The notes: generated by a model not told the origin, from the letters alone. A DNA stretch of 55,549 bases from Lacticaseibacillus zeae DSM 20178 = KCTC 3804 (GCF_000260435.1 NZ_BACQ01000030.1:1-55549); one strand, 5' to 3'; counted from the first letter of the stretch, positions 1-8,422 are shown. Numbers and translations are program-made.

Positions 1-72
1 GAGCCGTTTTCGTGCTAATCTAAGGCCATCCAAAAAGAGGGCCTTTGCGTCATCAGTCAATCTTTTCGGCTC
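1..72. other. Nested inverted repeats at window edge
   Basis: GAGCCG at 1-6 can pair with CGGCTC at 67-72, and AAGGCC at 22-27 with GGCCTT at 39-44. The inner hairpin may be a weak terminator of a gene outside the window. The 72-nt span is tRNA-like in length, but no T-arm or anticodon arm is recognisable. Nothing else is visible in 73-248 apart from the ribosome site of the next gene. Confidence 0.25.
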
Positions 73-248
73 AGTCGTTTCACTTTTTCGATAAGTTCGT
101 CGCCACAAGGGGGAGAAAATTTTTCGCGTTAAGTTTGCCGGAATACGACAATGCTGCGTGAGATTTTCTAAGTGCGCGAACGGATACGAAACCGCGCATG
201 ATCAGTATAGAAACAGCGTACCGATCACGCGCAAAGGGGGTAGTCAGT

Positions 249-1670
249 ATGTTTAAGCATTTTTCTAAATTGGATTCGTGGGCCCTCGTTTTGTTCCTAT
301 TGATTGTCATTGGTGGCCCTGTCCTCATTCTGCACAGTATTAGTCATTCTTTTTTACCATTTATTCATCACTTCGGCTTCGTGATTTTCTTGATTGTGAT
401 TAGTAGCAGCACTTGGGTTCTTTTGCTGACCATGTATTATGTTTTCATGATGCTGTTTGGCTGGGGCAAGGCACGGCGGGATTACCCGTTGGTCGCACCC
501 AAGAGCCGGTTTCTGATTCTCATTCCGGCACACAATGAAGCCGCCGTCATCACGGCCACTTTGGAGCACCTTCAGCAACTCGACTATCCGCAAGCGGCGT
601 ATCACATTGTGGTTGTCAGCGATCAATCCACTGACCAAACAACGGCGCTTGCCGCGGCTCAGGGCGTTCAGGTGATCGACACGTCGCGCCAGCGCTATCA
701 GCGGGTCGGCGTCGGCAAACCGGCCGGCCTCCAATATGCATTGGATGAACTGACCGACTCGGGCACCTTGGAACAATACGACTTGGTAATGGTGCTGGAT
801 GCCGACAACTTCACCGACCCTAACCTTTTACGGGAATTGGACAGCCAATATCAAGCAAAGCACTTTACCGCCATTCAGGCCTATCTTGATAGCAAAAATG
901 ACAATACGCTGTTGACGTTGGGTTACGCCATGAGTTACTGGACCATGAATCGCTTCTTTCAGCTCAGTAAATATCGGCTGGGTTTGGACAACAGCATCGG
1001 CGGAACCGGCTTTGTCGTTGAACGACAATGGCTGGAAGCCAACCATGGTTTTCAATCACACAGTTTAACCGAAGATCTTGAAATGGAAATCCGCATTGTG
1101 GAAAGCGGCGGCACCGTGGGCTGGAATCATTTTGCCCGCATTTATGATGAAAAGCCGGATCATTTGCGCGCCAGCATGACCCAACGTTTCCGGTGGAGTC
1201 GCGGACATTGGTATACTGCCTTTCACAATTTAGTGCCGTTGTTGCATCACTTTTTGAAAACCGGCGATTTGCGTGACTTGGATCAACTTAGCTATCTCTT
1301 TTCCATGCGCCAAAACTTTCAATATCTGCTTGCATCTTTCTTCGGAATCGCGTGGGTCATCAGTCTCGTGATGCCAAGTCTTGGTCTGCATCCAATCTGG
1401 CTCATCGATGTCGATCGCAGTTATTTTGTACCGATAACGATAATCAACTGGCTGATTTTGCTGGAGGGATTCATCCCCATGATTGCCGGATTTTTATACG
1501 ATGCTAATTGGGAAGGTTCCAAATGGTTGATCACCCCAAAAGCCGTCCTAGCTTTTTTCTGGTTCTCGCTCACTTATTTAATTGTTCAAATCGGCGGCTT
1601 GCTGACTTTTCCTAATCAAAAAGCCTGGGCGCATACCCAGCATGTCCTGACCGTCACGCATCACCTTTGA
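249..1670 (+). CDS. Membrane glycosyltransferase, family 2 (processive type)
   Basis: Predicted integral-membrane GT2 enzyme that transfers sugar from a nucleotide-sugar donor, probably building a surface glycan or glycolipid; the donor is not predictable. Visible: two N-terminal membrane segments, the N-terminal GT-A motif PAHNEAAVI, VVSDQSTDQT, the DAD metal motif (VLDADN), TEDLEME with the catalytic-base ED, and QRFRWSRGH, the Q/RxxRW acceptor-channel motif of BcsA/NodC/PgaC-like enzymes, then three or four C-terminal membrane helices. I start at 249 because AAAGGGGG lies 8 nt upstream; an in-frame ATG at 198 lacks a ribosome site. 473 aa, a normal length for the family. It stands alone, with no glycan operon around it. 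Confidence 0.85.
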   Translation: MFKHFSKLDSWALVLFLLIVIGGPVLILHSISHSFLPFIHHFGFVIFLIVISSSTWVLLLTMYYVFMMLFGWGKARRDYPLVAPKSRFLILIPAHNEAAVITATLEHLQQLDYPQAAYHIVVVSDQSTDQTTALAAAQGVQVIDTSRQRYQRVGVGKPAGLQYALDELTDSGTLEQYDLVMVLDADNFTDPNLLRELDSQYQAKHFTAIQAYLDSKNDNTLLTLGYAMSYWTMNRFFQLSKYRLGLDNSIGGTGFVVERQWLEANHGFQSHSLTEDLEMEIRIVESGGTVGWNHFARIYDEKPDHLRASMTQRFRWSRGHWYTAFHNLVPLLHHFLKTGDLRDLDQLSYLFSMRQNFQYLLASFFGIAWVISLVMPSLGLHPIWLIDVDRSYFVPITIINWLILLEGFIPMIAGFLYDANWEGSKWLITPKAVLAFFWFSLTYLIVQIGGLLTFPNQKAWAHTQHVLTVTHHL

Positions 1671-1734
1671 TATGGCTGGTTTAAGGCGTGCTTATGCCAA
1701 CCAGTAAGCCGAGATGATAAAATCCAGAATCATT

Positions 1735-1763
1735 TTGACAATCTCTGACGACAGTTCGATAAT
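1735..1763 (+). promoter_or_regulatory. Sigma-A-type promoter for the 1795 gene
   Basis: TTGACA at 1735-1740 and GATAAT at 1758-1763 are separated by exactly 17 nt. Transcription would start near 1770, about 25 nt before the ATG at 1795. This gives the small hypothetical gene its own promoter, independent of the glycosyltransferase. Confidence 0.7.
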
Positions 1764-1794
1764 GAAGTGGTAACTAAACTCAGAGGCGAAAAAA

Positions 1795-2175
1795 ATGGAA
1801 TTAGACGGCAAAGAAATCAAGGAAAACGAACAACTGACCGATGCACAGCTGACTGACTTGCACCAGCAATATCAGGCTTTGTGGGATAAATTAAAAAAAG
1901 ACAACTATCGAACCGAGCATCAGTTCATGGAAGTCTTATATGAAGAACCCGACAACGTTCAAAACTATGAAGCGGCGTTTTTCACGTATCAGATCCGCAA
2001 AGATACCGGTGACAATCAGTTTGATCAGTTGAATATCATTTTAAACAATAAACCGACTTTTCATGATCAGCCTGATGAATTCGTATTTGAGATTAGTGAT
2101 TATCCGGATATGGATGCGATTTATAAGGCGATCGAAGAAAAGGCCCAGCCTTGGATTAAAGCTCACAAGCGTTAG
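1795..2175 (+). CDS. Hypothetical cytoplasmic protein, 126 aa
   Basis: Acidic, soluble protein with no signal peptide or membrane segment. The N-terminal half is charged and helical (LTDAQLTDLHQQYQALWDK), the C-terminal half mixed. I recognise no domain. It has its own consensus promoter 32 nt upstream, a moderate ribosome site (GAGGCG, 6 nt before ATG) and a strong terminator after the stop, so it is a monocistronic, probably well expressed gene. No function is inferred. Confidence 0.7.
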   Translation: MELDGKEIKENEQLTDAQLTDLHQQYQALWDKLKKDNYRTEHQFMEVLYEEPDNVQNYEAAFFTYQIRKDTGDNQFDQLNIILNNKPTFHDQPDEFVFEISDYPDMDAIYKAIEEKAQPWIKAHKR

Positions 2176-2201
2176 CATTTTGGCTAGGCTCGTGGCTTAT
2201 C

Positions 2202-2260
2202 AATGCGGTTAAAGAACCGATCACGATTTATAATGACCGATCTTTAACCGCATTGTTTTT
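2202..2260 (+). terminator. Intrinsic terminator
   Basis: Stem AATGCGGTTAAAGA (2202-2215) pairs with TCTTTAACCGCATT (2241-2254), extended inside by ACCGATCA/TGACCGA, and is followed by GTTTTT. It ends the 1795-2175 transcript. Confidence 0.85.
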
Positions 2261-2279
2261 GATGCTGCTTGCCAGTCGC

Positions 2280-2363
2280 ATGCGTTCAACGGACCAGAAA
2301 CTTGCTCAATAAGGGCTTTGCGCGGAATAGCTAAAACCTGACCTTGCAGCTTTCTGGTGCGAA
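2280..2363 (-). repeat. Diverged copy of the dispersed palindrome family
   Basis: ACCAGAAA (2293-2300) pairs with TTTCTGGT (2351-2358), and the right side runs into the next full copy. Spacing and order resemble the dispersed palindrome, but the interior is heavily changed. Together with 2364-2481 it would form another doublet. The 370-nt gap 2176-2545 is therefore terminator plus repeats. Confidence 0.35.
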
Positions 2364-2481
2364 AACGCGTTCGCTGGCGCAGAAGTCTGCGTATAAGGAC
2401 CTTGGTCGCAATGGCCTAAGCCCGGGCCATCACGCCCAAGGCCACTTATACTCCGACTTCTAACCGCGCCAGCTTACGCTC
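2364..2481 (-). repeat. Dispersed palindrome copy R1
   Basis: Full-length copy in reverse orientation. Arms are AGAAGTC...GACTTCT and TATAAG...CTTATA, with the invariant GGCCATCACGCC/CGCAATGGCC centre. The element ends 64 nt before the gatD-like start. Confidence 0.9.
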
Positions 2482-2545
2482 TTCTCTTTTGTCCCAATTT
2501 TGTGATAAGCTGTTGCCAATCAAACCAAACGGAGGCACTTGATTC

Positions 2546-3220
2546 ATGGCGGATATAATCAAAATCGCGTACTTGTACGAAGATCTCATGAATACCTATG
2601 GCGACAGCGGCGATGTTAAAATTTTGCGCTATTTGCTGAATCAACAAGGCTACCAGGTGCAGGTCGATAACATCAGCCTCGGCGACGACTTCAATGCCGA
2701 CGACTATGACTTCATCTTCTTCGGCGGCGGTCAGGATTATGAACAAACCGTGGTCGCTAAGGATCTGCTTCGGTACGCCCAAACGTTAGGCCGGTATATC
2801 GAAAACGGTAAACCCATGCTGGCGATCTGTGGTGGCTACCAATTGCTGGGCGATTACTATAAAACCAGCGAAGGTACCGTCATCAAAGGCCTTGGCATTT
2901 TGCCACTGCATACGGTGTTCAAGCCGGACAGTCGCATGATTGGCGACACCAAGTACCAAACCGAATTCGGAACCGTTAAGGCGTTTGAAAACCATAGCGG
3001 CCGAACCTATTTTGACGACAAGAAAAAGCTTAAGCCTCTTGGAAAGATGATTGAAGGGTATGGCAACAATCCTGAAGACGGTGTCGAAGGCATGCGCTAC
3101 AAGAATACCATCGGCAGTTATTCCCATGGTCCCATTCTCAAAAACCAGAACATCGCCAAAGCTATCGCTAAAATGATCGTGCAAAATCACAAAGACCGCA
3201 TCGGACAGCCTGCGCACTAA
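2546..3220 (+). CDS. gatD: GatD-like type 1 glutamine amidotransferase
   Basis: CobB/CobQ-like class I glutaminase. In the known MurT-GatD complex, GatD releases ammonia from glutamine and MurT uses it to amidate the D-glutamate of lipid II. Visible: the oxyanion region FFGGGQDYEQ, the nucleophile in LAICGGYQLLG, and the catalytic His in SYSHGPIL. At 224 aa it is a little shorter than typical GatD (about 240). The start has GGAGG 10 nt upstream. MurT normally lies directly upstream in the same operon, but here there is only a repeat, and the downstream gene is convergent. It may work with a MurT encoded elsewhere or be a paralogue with another partner. Confidence 0.75.
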   Translation: MADIIKIAYLYEDLMNTYGDSGDVKILRYLLNQQGYQVQVDNISLGDDFNADDYDFIFFGGGQDYEQTVVAKDLLRYAQTLGRYIENGKPMLAICGGYQLLGDYYKTSEGTVIKGLGILPLHTVFKPDSRMIGDTKYQTEFGTVKAFENHSGRTYFDDKKKLKPLGKMIEGYGNNPEDGVEGMRYKNTIGSYSHGPILKNQNIAKAIAKMIVQNHKDRIGQPAH

Positions 3221-3280
3221 CACTGCGACTGACGCTGAGTGATTCGGCCTTGATCGCTTTTAAATTTTAGACGTATCAAT

Positions 3281-3348
3281 AAAACGGAAAGCTGCCTCAC
3301 GCCCGAGCCTGAAATGACGCGTGCATGAATAGCAGCTTTCCGTTATTT
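3281..3348. terminator. Bidirectional terminator between convergent genes
   Basis: AACGGAAAGCTGC (3283-3295) is perfectly complementary to GCAGCTTTCCGTT (3332-3344). The right arm overlaps the stop codon of the minus-strand gene by two bases. It serves the gatD-like gene on plus and probably the 3343-3963 gene on minus. Confidence 0.75.
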
Positions 3349-3963
3349 GTTTGCCTGCGCCCGCACCTGATCGGCATCGCCCGTAAACAGGAACAACGGA
3401 CCATCTGCCTGTGCCGGATAACTATCTGCCAAGCCACCAAGATCCACGGCATCAAAGCCGATTTTTTCAATCAAATTCGTCACGGTTTGCTTGGCAGCGG
3501 CATCATCCCCGGCAATCGGAATCGCAATCCGATCGCTTGACTGATTCGGCTTAGCCAGACTGCGAATCTTCGTCATGGCAATGGTATTGAATGCCTTCAC
3601 CACTTTCTTAGTACCGAAGTGCTGCGCCACCAGCTCCGATGAAGTGGTATGATGCTCGGTCAATGCCGAGCGCTCGCCATCACGGCTGGGAAAATAGTTG
3701 GTTGCATCAATCACAACCGCATCTGCTTTTACCTTTGTCGGCAACTCGTCTAAGGCGTTGAACGGCACTGCCAACACGACAATATCTTGATCAGCCGCCT
3801 CAGCGACCGTGCCTGCTTCGACCGTCGACCGCATCTCGGCAATAACCGGCGCCAACGAAGCCACACCATGGCGATGGGACAAAATCACCTTTTCACCAAC
3901 ATGACTGAAAAGCTGGCCAAGCGCGCGGCCTACATTACCTGATCCAATAATCCCGATACTCAC
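3343..3963 (-). CDS. NADP-dependent F420 reductase-like oxidoreductase
   Basis: Short Rossmann oxidoreductase of the coenzyme-F420-dependent NADP reductase family; in organisms without F420 these are NAD(P)-binding reductases of unknown substrate. The N-terminal dinucleotide site is GIIGSGNVGRALG; further typical parts are VVLAVPFNALDEL, VVIDATNYFP and KAFNTIA. I start at a GTG (3963) because AAGGAGG lies 8 nt upstream and the Rossmann strand follows at once; an upstream in-frame ATG has no ribosome site. 206 aa, usual for the family. It stands alone between a shared terminator and the pcp region. Confidence 0.75.
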   Translation of the reverse strand: MSIGIIGSGNVGRALGQLFSHVGEKVILSHRHGVASLAPVIAEMRSTVEAGTVAEAADQDIVVLAVPFNALDELPTKVKADAVVIDATNYFPSRDGERSALTEHHTTSSELVAQHFGTKKVVKAFNTIAMTKIRSLAKPNQSSDRIAIPIAGDDAAAKQTVTNLIEKIGFDAVDLGGLADSYPAQADGPLFLFTGDADQVRAQANK

Positions 3964-4099
3964 GCAATCGCCCTCCTTGTATAGGTTCATTGAGTGAAAA
4001 CTGACTTCCACTATTATTATATCGCCTATGGGAGGAAACGGAAAAGACAAGGTTATTCTAGATGGGTGGCAAACTGTATTTTGATTGTTACTGTTCTAC

Positions 4100-4206
4100 A
4101 AGACGTGCGCAGTTTCAGAAAACTCCTTGTAACGACTTTGGGCGCAATGGCAAAATCCGCCATCACGCCCAAAGCCACTAATACTTCGATTTCTAAACGC
4201 TCGTCC
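4100..4206 (-). repeat. Dispersed palindrome copy R2 (diverged)
   Basis: Recognisable by TTTGGGCGCAATGG, GCCATCACGCCCAAAGCCACT and ATTTCTAAACGC in the expected order, but many arm positions have drifted. It abuts the stop codon of pcp, so it lies in the pcp 3' region. Confidence 0.65.
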
Positions 4207-4854
4207 TCAGTGAGTCTTGCCCTCAACCGTTTCCAAATCACCCTTACCATCGCGTTCAACAATGGCTTGGATCGCGGCCGTAATGCCCTTCACATCGTCA
4301 TCAAGCGACAACGCCGGCGTTTCTGGCCGGGCAACGACTTGCTCCGGTAAAAACGGAATGTGCATGAAGCCGGCTTTGATGGTCGGGAACTCTTTGTCGC
4401 GCATGTATTGAACCTGATAAAAAATGTGGTTGCAAACATACGTGCCCGCAGTGTTAGACACTGAAGCAGGAACGCCGGCTTCACGAATGGCCTTTGCCAT
4501 CGCTTTAATCGGTAATTGGGTGAAATAAGCGGTTTGCCCATCTTCGTGAATCGGATGGTTCAGCGGTTGATATCCAGCGTTGTCTTTAATCCGGCCGTCA
4601 TCAAGGTTAATGGCCACCCGCTCCGGCGTCAATTCATAGCGACCGCCAGCTTGGCCAATGCTAAGCACATAATCCGGCTTTTCTTTGACAATCGCATCAT
4701 GCACCACGTCCGCAGACACGTTAAACTTAGTCGGAATTTCCAGCTTCACAATCGTTGCGCCGTTAATTTCGTCTGGCAACCGTTTAACTGCCTCAATCGC
4801 CGGATTAATTTTATCATCGCCAAAAGGGTCAAAACCCGTTACAAGAATCTTCAT
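4207..4854 (-). CDS. pcp: Pyrrolidone-carboxylate peptidase
   Basis: Cysteine peptidase (family C15) that removes N-terminal pyroglutamate from peptides in the cytoplasm. The complete catalytic triad is visible: Glu78 in TPERVAIN, Cys141 in TYVCNHIFY and His165 in [11 protein letters not shown]. 215 aa is the usual length. Ribosome site AAAGGAT lies upstream of the ATG. It is the last gene of a minus-strand operon after DUF969 and DUF979 with a 13-nt gap. That gene order recurs in Firmicutes and suggests the two membrane proteins handle a pyroglutamate-related substrate, which is inference only. Confidence 0.95.
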   Translation of the reverse strand: MKILVTGFDPFGDDKINPAIEAVKRLPDEINGATIVKLEIPTKFNVSADVVHDAIVKEKPDYVLSIGQAGGRYELTPERVAINLDDGRIKDNAGYQPLNHPIHEDGQTAYFTQLPIKAMAKAIREAGVPASVSNTAGTYVCNHIFYQVQYMRDKEFPTIKAGFMHIPFLPEQVVARPETPALSLDDDVKGITAAIQAIVERDGKGDLETVEGKTH

Positions 4855-4867
4855 ATTAATATCCTTT

Positions 4868-5782
4868 CTAAAATGCCAAGAAGTACATCAAACCGATTTG
4901 AATCACCAGTAACAACACGGCAATCGGTGCCTGTTGCTTGATGACGCCCAATGGATCGTCCATTTCCAGCAACGCGACCGGCAGACTGTTAAAGTTGGCT
5001 GCCATCGGGGTCAGCAAGGTTCCACAATACCCCGATGTCATGCCAATCGCCGCAACAATCGCCGGGTTGGCACCTTGGGCAATGACAAACGGAATTCCGA
5101 TCGCGGCGGTAATCACCGCAAAGGCCGCAAACGCGTTACCCATAATAATCGTGAACAGCGCCATCGCCACACAGTATAAGATGACCCCACCCAGATGACT
5201 GCCAGCCGGAAATAGACCGGCAATTAACTTAGCCGTCAACGAGCCGACCCCGGCTGCAGTGAAAACCGCACCCAAAGTGGCCAATAATTGCGGTAAAATG
5301 CCGGCAGCACCAACTGAGCGAACCATCCGCTGCGTATCATTATAAACCATTTTTCCGGAAGCTTTGGTCATGATAATAGCGACTACCAGGGAAACTGCTG
5401 CGCCAATCCCGATGCCGACCTGACCGCCGAGCTTGGTGAACTGGGCAACCGCGATCGAAACAACTGCCAGCACGACACTCGGAACAAAGACCCAACCGCC
5501 GAGCCGTTTAGCCGCCTGAGCCGCATGTGCACCGTCAACTGGTTTGATTTTTCCGATTTGAATCTGCTTGAACAGCGCAAGAATGCCGATGACCACAACC
5601 AAAATACCTACAACCATCGCCGGCAATAACGTGCCAAAGGCGAAAATAACCGCCAGAATGAGCCAAAACAGGCCGGTGCCGATACGCGCTGGATTATCTT
5701 TTGCGCGAAAAGATTCAATTCCGGCTAGTGCCATCACGACTCCAATCAAGGCATAAAGCACTAGAAGCAACGTATTCACCAT
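4868..5782 (-). CDS. DUF979 family membrane protein
   Basis: Highly hydrophobic 304-aa protein with about nine to ten predicted membrane segments; conserved-looking patches are [15 protein letters not shown] and [18 protein letters not shown], the latter resembling substrate-site loops of ion-coupled carriers. The start overlaps the stop of DUF969 in a TGATG arrangement, so translation is coupled and the two probably form one heteromeric transporter. The biochemical role of the family is not established. The pcp gene follows at once. Confidence 0.85.
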   Translation of the reverse strand: MVNTLLLVLYALIGVVMALAGIESFRAKDNPARIGTGLFWLILAVIFAFGTLLPAMVVGILVVVIGILALFKQIQIGKIKPVDGAHAAQAAKRLGGWVFVPSVVLAVVSIAVAQFTKLGGQVGIGIGAAVSLVVAIIMTKASGKMVYNDTQRMVRSVGAAGILPQLLATLGAVFTAAGVGSLTAKLIAGLFPAGSHLGGVILYCVAMALFTIIMGNAFAAFAVITAAIGIPFVIAQGANPAIVAAIGMTSGYCGTLLTPMAANFNSLPVALLEMDDPLGVIKQQAPIAVLLLVIQIGLMYFLAF

Positions 5783-6468
5783 CAGTGCTTGCCTCCTTTA
5801 TCATTCTGCGGGTCCGTCTCAAATTGCCGATCAAACCAGCGATTATAAATAGCCACAACGACTAATGTAATAATCGCAACCGGAATGGATGCCAACACGA
5901 CCTGCATCGGTTCAACCGGATGCTTGAGGCCCTTCATCGTACTGGCGATCAATAAAACGCCAGCCGTTGCTACAAACAGATTCTGGGCAAAAAAGTTACC
6001 GAAATTATCTGTCGCGGCCGACCGCGCTTTAATGAGATCAATTTCCTTATCCGTCAGTTTACGTTTGGATTCAGCGGCTGCGGTGACCATTGGCGTGATC
6101 AGCGGCCGAACAAACTGCACCTGACCGGACAACGAAATCCCGAAAACACCGCCTAATTCACGGATCACTAAGTAAAGGTTCAAAATGCGGCTGGGCGTGA
6201 GTTTCTTTAGTTTCTGAATGCCGGTCACCGCTACCTCTTTTAAACCATGGCTTTCAACCAGGCCGATCATCGGCAGCGTCAAGAAGAAAAGCGACACCAT
6301 GCGATTATCAACGAAACTCTGACCCAATGTCGTCAATAAGTCCGGGATACTCATGCCGGAGAAGACAGCCGTGACAATGGCCGCCAGCACCACGACCGCC
6401 GTTGTATCCCACTTCAAAGCAAAGCCGACAACGATGATAACAATGCCGAGTAATTTCAAATATTCCAA
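5782..6468 (-). CDS. DUF969 family membrane protein
   Basis: 228-aa membrane protein with four to six hydrophobic helices, partner of DUF979. I place the start at TTG (6468), because AAGGGGGAA lies 6 nt upstream and the protein then begins with a hydrophobic helix; the upstream ATG frame adds 20 residues without a ribosome site. First gene of the DUF969-DUF979-pcp operon, with a good promoter 32 nt upstream. Substrate unknown. Confidence 0.85.
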   Translation of the reverse strand: MEYLKLLGIVIIVVGFALKWDTTAVVVLAAIVTAVFSGMSIPDLLTTLGQSFVDNRMVSLFFLTLPMIGLVESHGLKEVAVTGIQKLKKLTPSRILNLYLVIRELGGVFGISLSGQVQFVRPLITPMVTAAAESKRKLTDKEIDLIKARSAATDNFGNFFAQNLFVATAGVLLIASTMKGLKHPVEPMQVVLASIPVAIITLVVVAIYNRWFDRQFETDPQNDKGGKH

Positions 6469-6499
6469 GTGCTGTTCCCCCTTATCGATAATGGTGAAA

Positions 6500-6528
6500 A
6501 TTTTAAAGGTTCTTGGCAGGAAGGTCAA
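6500..6528 (-). promoter_or_regulatory. Promoter of the DUF969-DUF979-pcp operon
   Basis: On the minus strand TTGACC (6528-6523) and TAAAAT (6505-6500) are separated by 17 nt. The start of transcription would be near 6493, about 25 nt upstream of the TTG start codon. Confidence 0.7.
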
Positions 6529-6568
6529 TTAATTAAAGCGTGCAACTATTTATAACGGAGACTATTTT

Positions 6569-6637
6569 ATGACGGGCAATCTTTTGACTGCTGCACTGTT
6601 GTGGGTGACTCCAATGAAAGTAGCTAAAAAGGGATAG
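6569..6637 (+). CDS. Possible 22-aa hydrophobic peptide
   Basis: Tiny ORF starting MTGNLLTAALLW and ending in the basic tail KVAKKG. GGAG lies 8 nt before the ATG, and a strong hairpin with T-run begins within its last codons (6626-6665). The layout (ribosome site, short hydrophobic stretch, basic tail, terminator) is that of a small expressed peptide; type I toxins and peptide signals look like this. I recognise no family and no clear promoter, so it could be chance. Confidence 0.35.
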   Translation: MTGNLLTAALLWVTPMKVAKKG

Positions 6638-6665
6638 CCCCGTTAGCTTGGGGTTATCCCTTTTG
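6626..6665. terminator. Terminator of the asp23 operon
   Basis: AAAAGGGATAgCCCC pairs with GGGGTTATCCCTTTT around an 8-nt loop. On the minus strand the stem is followed by a run of five T, fitting the end of the asp23 operon; on plus it would end the 22-aa ORF. Confidence 0.8.
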
Positions 6666-6700
6666 CGTTGAAACGCGTTTACTGGGCCAGTTCACGCTCT

Positions 6701-7126
6701 TTAGGCCGGTTGCATCTCTTTTTCGTTGTTCTTATCTTTATCCTTTGCCTCATTGCGGGCAATTTCTTCCCTTGTCAGCATATCCTTGACCGTCATTTTA
6801 ACCTCGGTCACGTTCAAACCGGTCATTTGGCGGACGTTTTTGGCAATCGCCATGGTAACTTTGTTGAAAATTTCCGGTACATTTTCACCGTAACGAACCG
6901 TTGCGTCAAGTGAGACGGAAACATCCTGATCATCACTCAAATCAACGTTAACCCCTTTGGTCGGATCTTCATCTTTGCTGAACATGTCGGTGATGTTCGC
7001 CATCATGCCGCCTTCAAGCGAGTAAACGCCTTCGACTTCATTGCAGGTGATCCCCACGATTTTAGCAATCACTGCGTCGTCGAATTTCAATTCCTTATTG
7101 ATGCCGCTTTGTTTCTTGTTATCCAT
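6701..7126 (-). CDS. Asp23/Gls24 family envelope stress protein (second copy)
   Basis: 141-aa Asp23-fold protein. In Staphylococcus the homologue forms a membrane-associated lattice held by AmaP and is induced by alkaline and cell-wall stress. Visible: IAKIVGITCNEVEGVYSLEG, VSLDATVRYGENV and the closing MTGLNVTEVKMTVKDM, matching the family core, plus a charged C-terminal tail (KDKDKNNEKE). AAAGGAG lies 8 nt before the ATG. Last gene of the minus-strand operon glsB-amaP-DUF2273-asp23-asp23, followed by a terminator. Confidence 0.92.
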   Translation of the reverse strand: MDNKKQSGINKELKFDDAVIAKIVGITCNEVEGVYSLEGGMMANITDMFSKDEDPTKGVNVDLSDDQDVSVSLDATVRYGENVPEIFNKVTMAIAKNVRQMTGLNVTEVKMTVKDMLTREEIARNEAKDKDKNNEKEMQPA

Positions 7127-7161
7127 GTTAATCGCTCCTTTTTTTGAGGTCGTTTAGTAAC

Positions 7162-7578
7162 TTAGCGTTTTTGCCATTCGCGTTTCGTCAACACATCTTT
7201 AACGTGCATATTCAATTCAACTAGCTGCAGACCGGTCATGCGCTCGATTTGCGCGCTGATCTTGTCGCACAGTTGCTTGAAAATAGCCTGGGCATTGCTA
7301 TCGAATTCCAGGAAAACATCCATATCGATCGCAAGCTGCTTTTCACCGACTTCTGCCGAGATCCCTTTAGTCAGGTTCTCGCCGCTAGAAAAAGTCTCCG
7401 TCAGGTTGTCCATCATGGAGCCGTCCATCCCCAGAATGCCATCGACATTCTGGGCACAAATGGCGGCAATTTTCTCGATGACCTTATCTTCAAAAGTCAC
7501 CCGACTATTGGCCATCAGCGTCTCGTGCTGATTCGCTTTTGGTGCCGGTGCGGTTTTTGGTGATGCTACTGCATCCAT
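7162..7578 (-). CDS. Asp23/Gls24 family envelope stress protein (first copy)
   Basis: 138-aa paralogue of the next gene downstream: the cores IEKIAAICAQNVDGILGMDG and MTGLQLVELNMHVKDVLT align with it. The first 20 residues are an Ala/Pro/Lys-rich extension that the paralogue lacks. The ATG at 7578 has AGGTGAG only 3 nt away, while AAAGGAAAG lies 14 nt away, so a start slightly downstream cannot be excluded. Eight nt after DUF2273. Two diverged copies in one operon suggest a mixed lattice. Confidence 0.9.
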   Translation of the reverse strand: MDAVASPKTAPAPKANQHETLMANSRVTFEDKVIEKIAAICAQNVDGILGMDGSMMDNLTETFSSGENLTKGISAEVGEKQLAIDMDVFLEFDSNAQAIFKQLCDKISAQIERMTGLQLVELNMHVKDVLTKREWQKR

Positions 7579-7586
7579 CGACTCAC

Positions 7587-7784
7587 CTACTTTCCTTTAC
7601 TAAATGCATCTTTGCCAGACGTTAGCCAGCTCATGAGGTTGCCCCAGTTAGGGACGAGATAGCGCTCAATGAGCCAGCCTAATCCGCCAAAAATCACGAC
7701 AAGCATCATGCCCATAAACCCGAAGCGCATCCAGGCAAAGGCAAGAATGACGCCAATCACAGCTCCGATTGTTCCTTGCTGCAT
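7587..7784 (-). CDS. DUF2273 small membrane protein
   Basis: 65 aa with two hydrophobic helices (GAVIGVILAFAW and MGMMLVVIFGGLGWLIE). The start is the ATG at 7784 with AAAGGGTGA 9 nt upstream; a longer frame from 7859 has no ribosome site. DUF2273 proteins are standing members of Asp23/Gls24 operons, where they probably help anchor the lattice to the membrane. Confidence 0.85.
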   Translation of the reverse strand: MQQGTIGAVIGVILAFAWMRFGFMGMMLVVIFGGLGWLIERYLVPNWGNLMSWLTSGKDAFSKGK

Positions 7785-7882
7785 GCTGTTATCACCCTTT
7801 CGTTGCTGATGAACGCTGATGCCAACGGTGCTTTGGTACACACCCGGTTTGACTGGCAATCAGCTTTCATCCATCCGCGACA

Positions 7883-8422
7883 TCAAATGACCCGAGCAGT
7901 TTTGGCCTTCACTTTCGTTGCCGGAAGCAGTTGCACCCGCACATGCTTGACGGGAACGCCAAGACATTCTTGTAACTTTTGGCGCGCCGTTTCTTCGATT
8001 TGCTTGGCCTCTTGTTTCAGCTCCTTACCGTTTCCGGAAAAGGCTGCGATCCGCATGCGGGCCACTTGCTTCTTCCGAATGCTAACGTCCACGTCCACTG
8101 ATTTGGCAAAATGACGGGCCACGATCGCTTTTGCCACCGTGTTTTCAATGGCACTTTTATCAAGTGTCAGATCTCCATCATCCCCTGCCAAAATCAAAGC
8201 ATTAGCCGTTGACCGCCGGAAAATCGCCACCAGTAGCATAATCAGAAAGACCAGCAGCACCAATCCCGTCAAACCGATCATAAGCGGCCGTAACCACACA
8301 GCTTGCTGCAGATAGAACCGGGTAAATTCGCGATTGGGCCAAAGCAACAACCCAAAACCCACACTCTGGAGCAATCCGCAAACGGCAACGAGGCCGAATA
8401 GTCCTTTCGTTATCGGTTTCAT
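7883..8422 (-). CDS. amaP: Alkaline shock response membrane anchor AmaP
   Basis: 179 aa with two N-terminal membrane helices (residues about 7-27 and 45-68) and a cytoplasmic domain. In S. aureus AmaP tethers Asp23 to the membrane. Its C-terminal half is itself Asp23-like (AIENTVAKAIVARHFAKSVDVDVSI). AGGAGGCC lies 9 nt before the ATG. It sits between glsB and DUF2273; the 98-nt gap to DUF2273 is the longest inside the operon and shows no hairpin. Confidence 0.88.
   Translation of the reverse strand: MKPITKGLFGLVAVCGLLQSVGFGLLLWPNREFTRFYLQQAVWLRPLMIGLTGLVLLVFLIMLLVAIFRRSTANALILAGDDGDLTLDKSAIENTVAKAIVARHFAKSVDVDVSIRKKQVARMRIAAFSGNGKELKQEAKQIEETARQKLQECLGVPVKHVRVQLLPATKVKAKTARVI

Noticed and set aside
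1-72. tRNA-like span with closing GAGCCG/CGGCTC
   Set aside because: No anticodon arm, T-loop or conserved tRNA bases; only two short stems.
3994-4350. 118-aa plus-strand ORF across the R2 repeat
   Set aside because: Lies on repeat sequence and antisense to pcp; no start signals.
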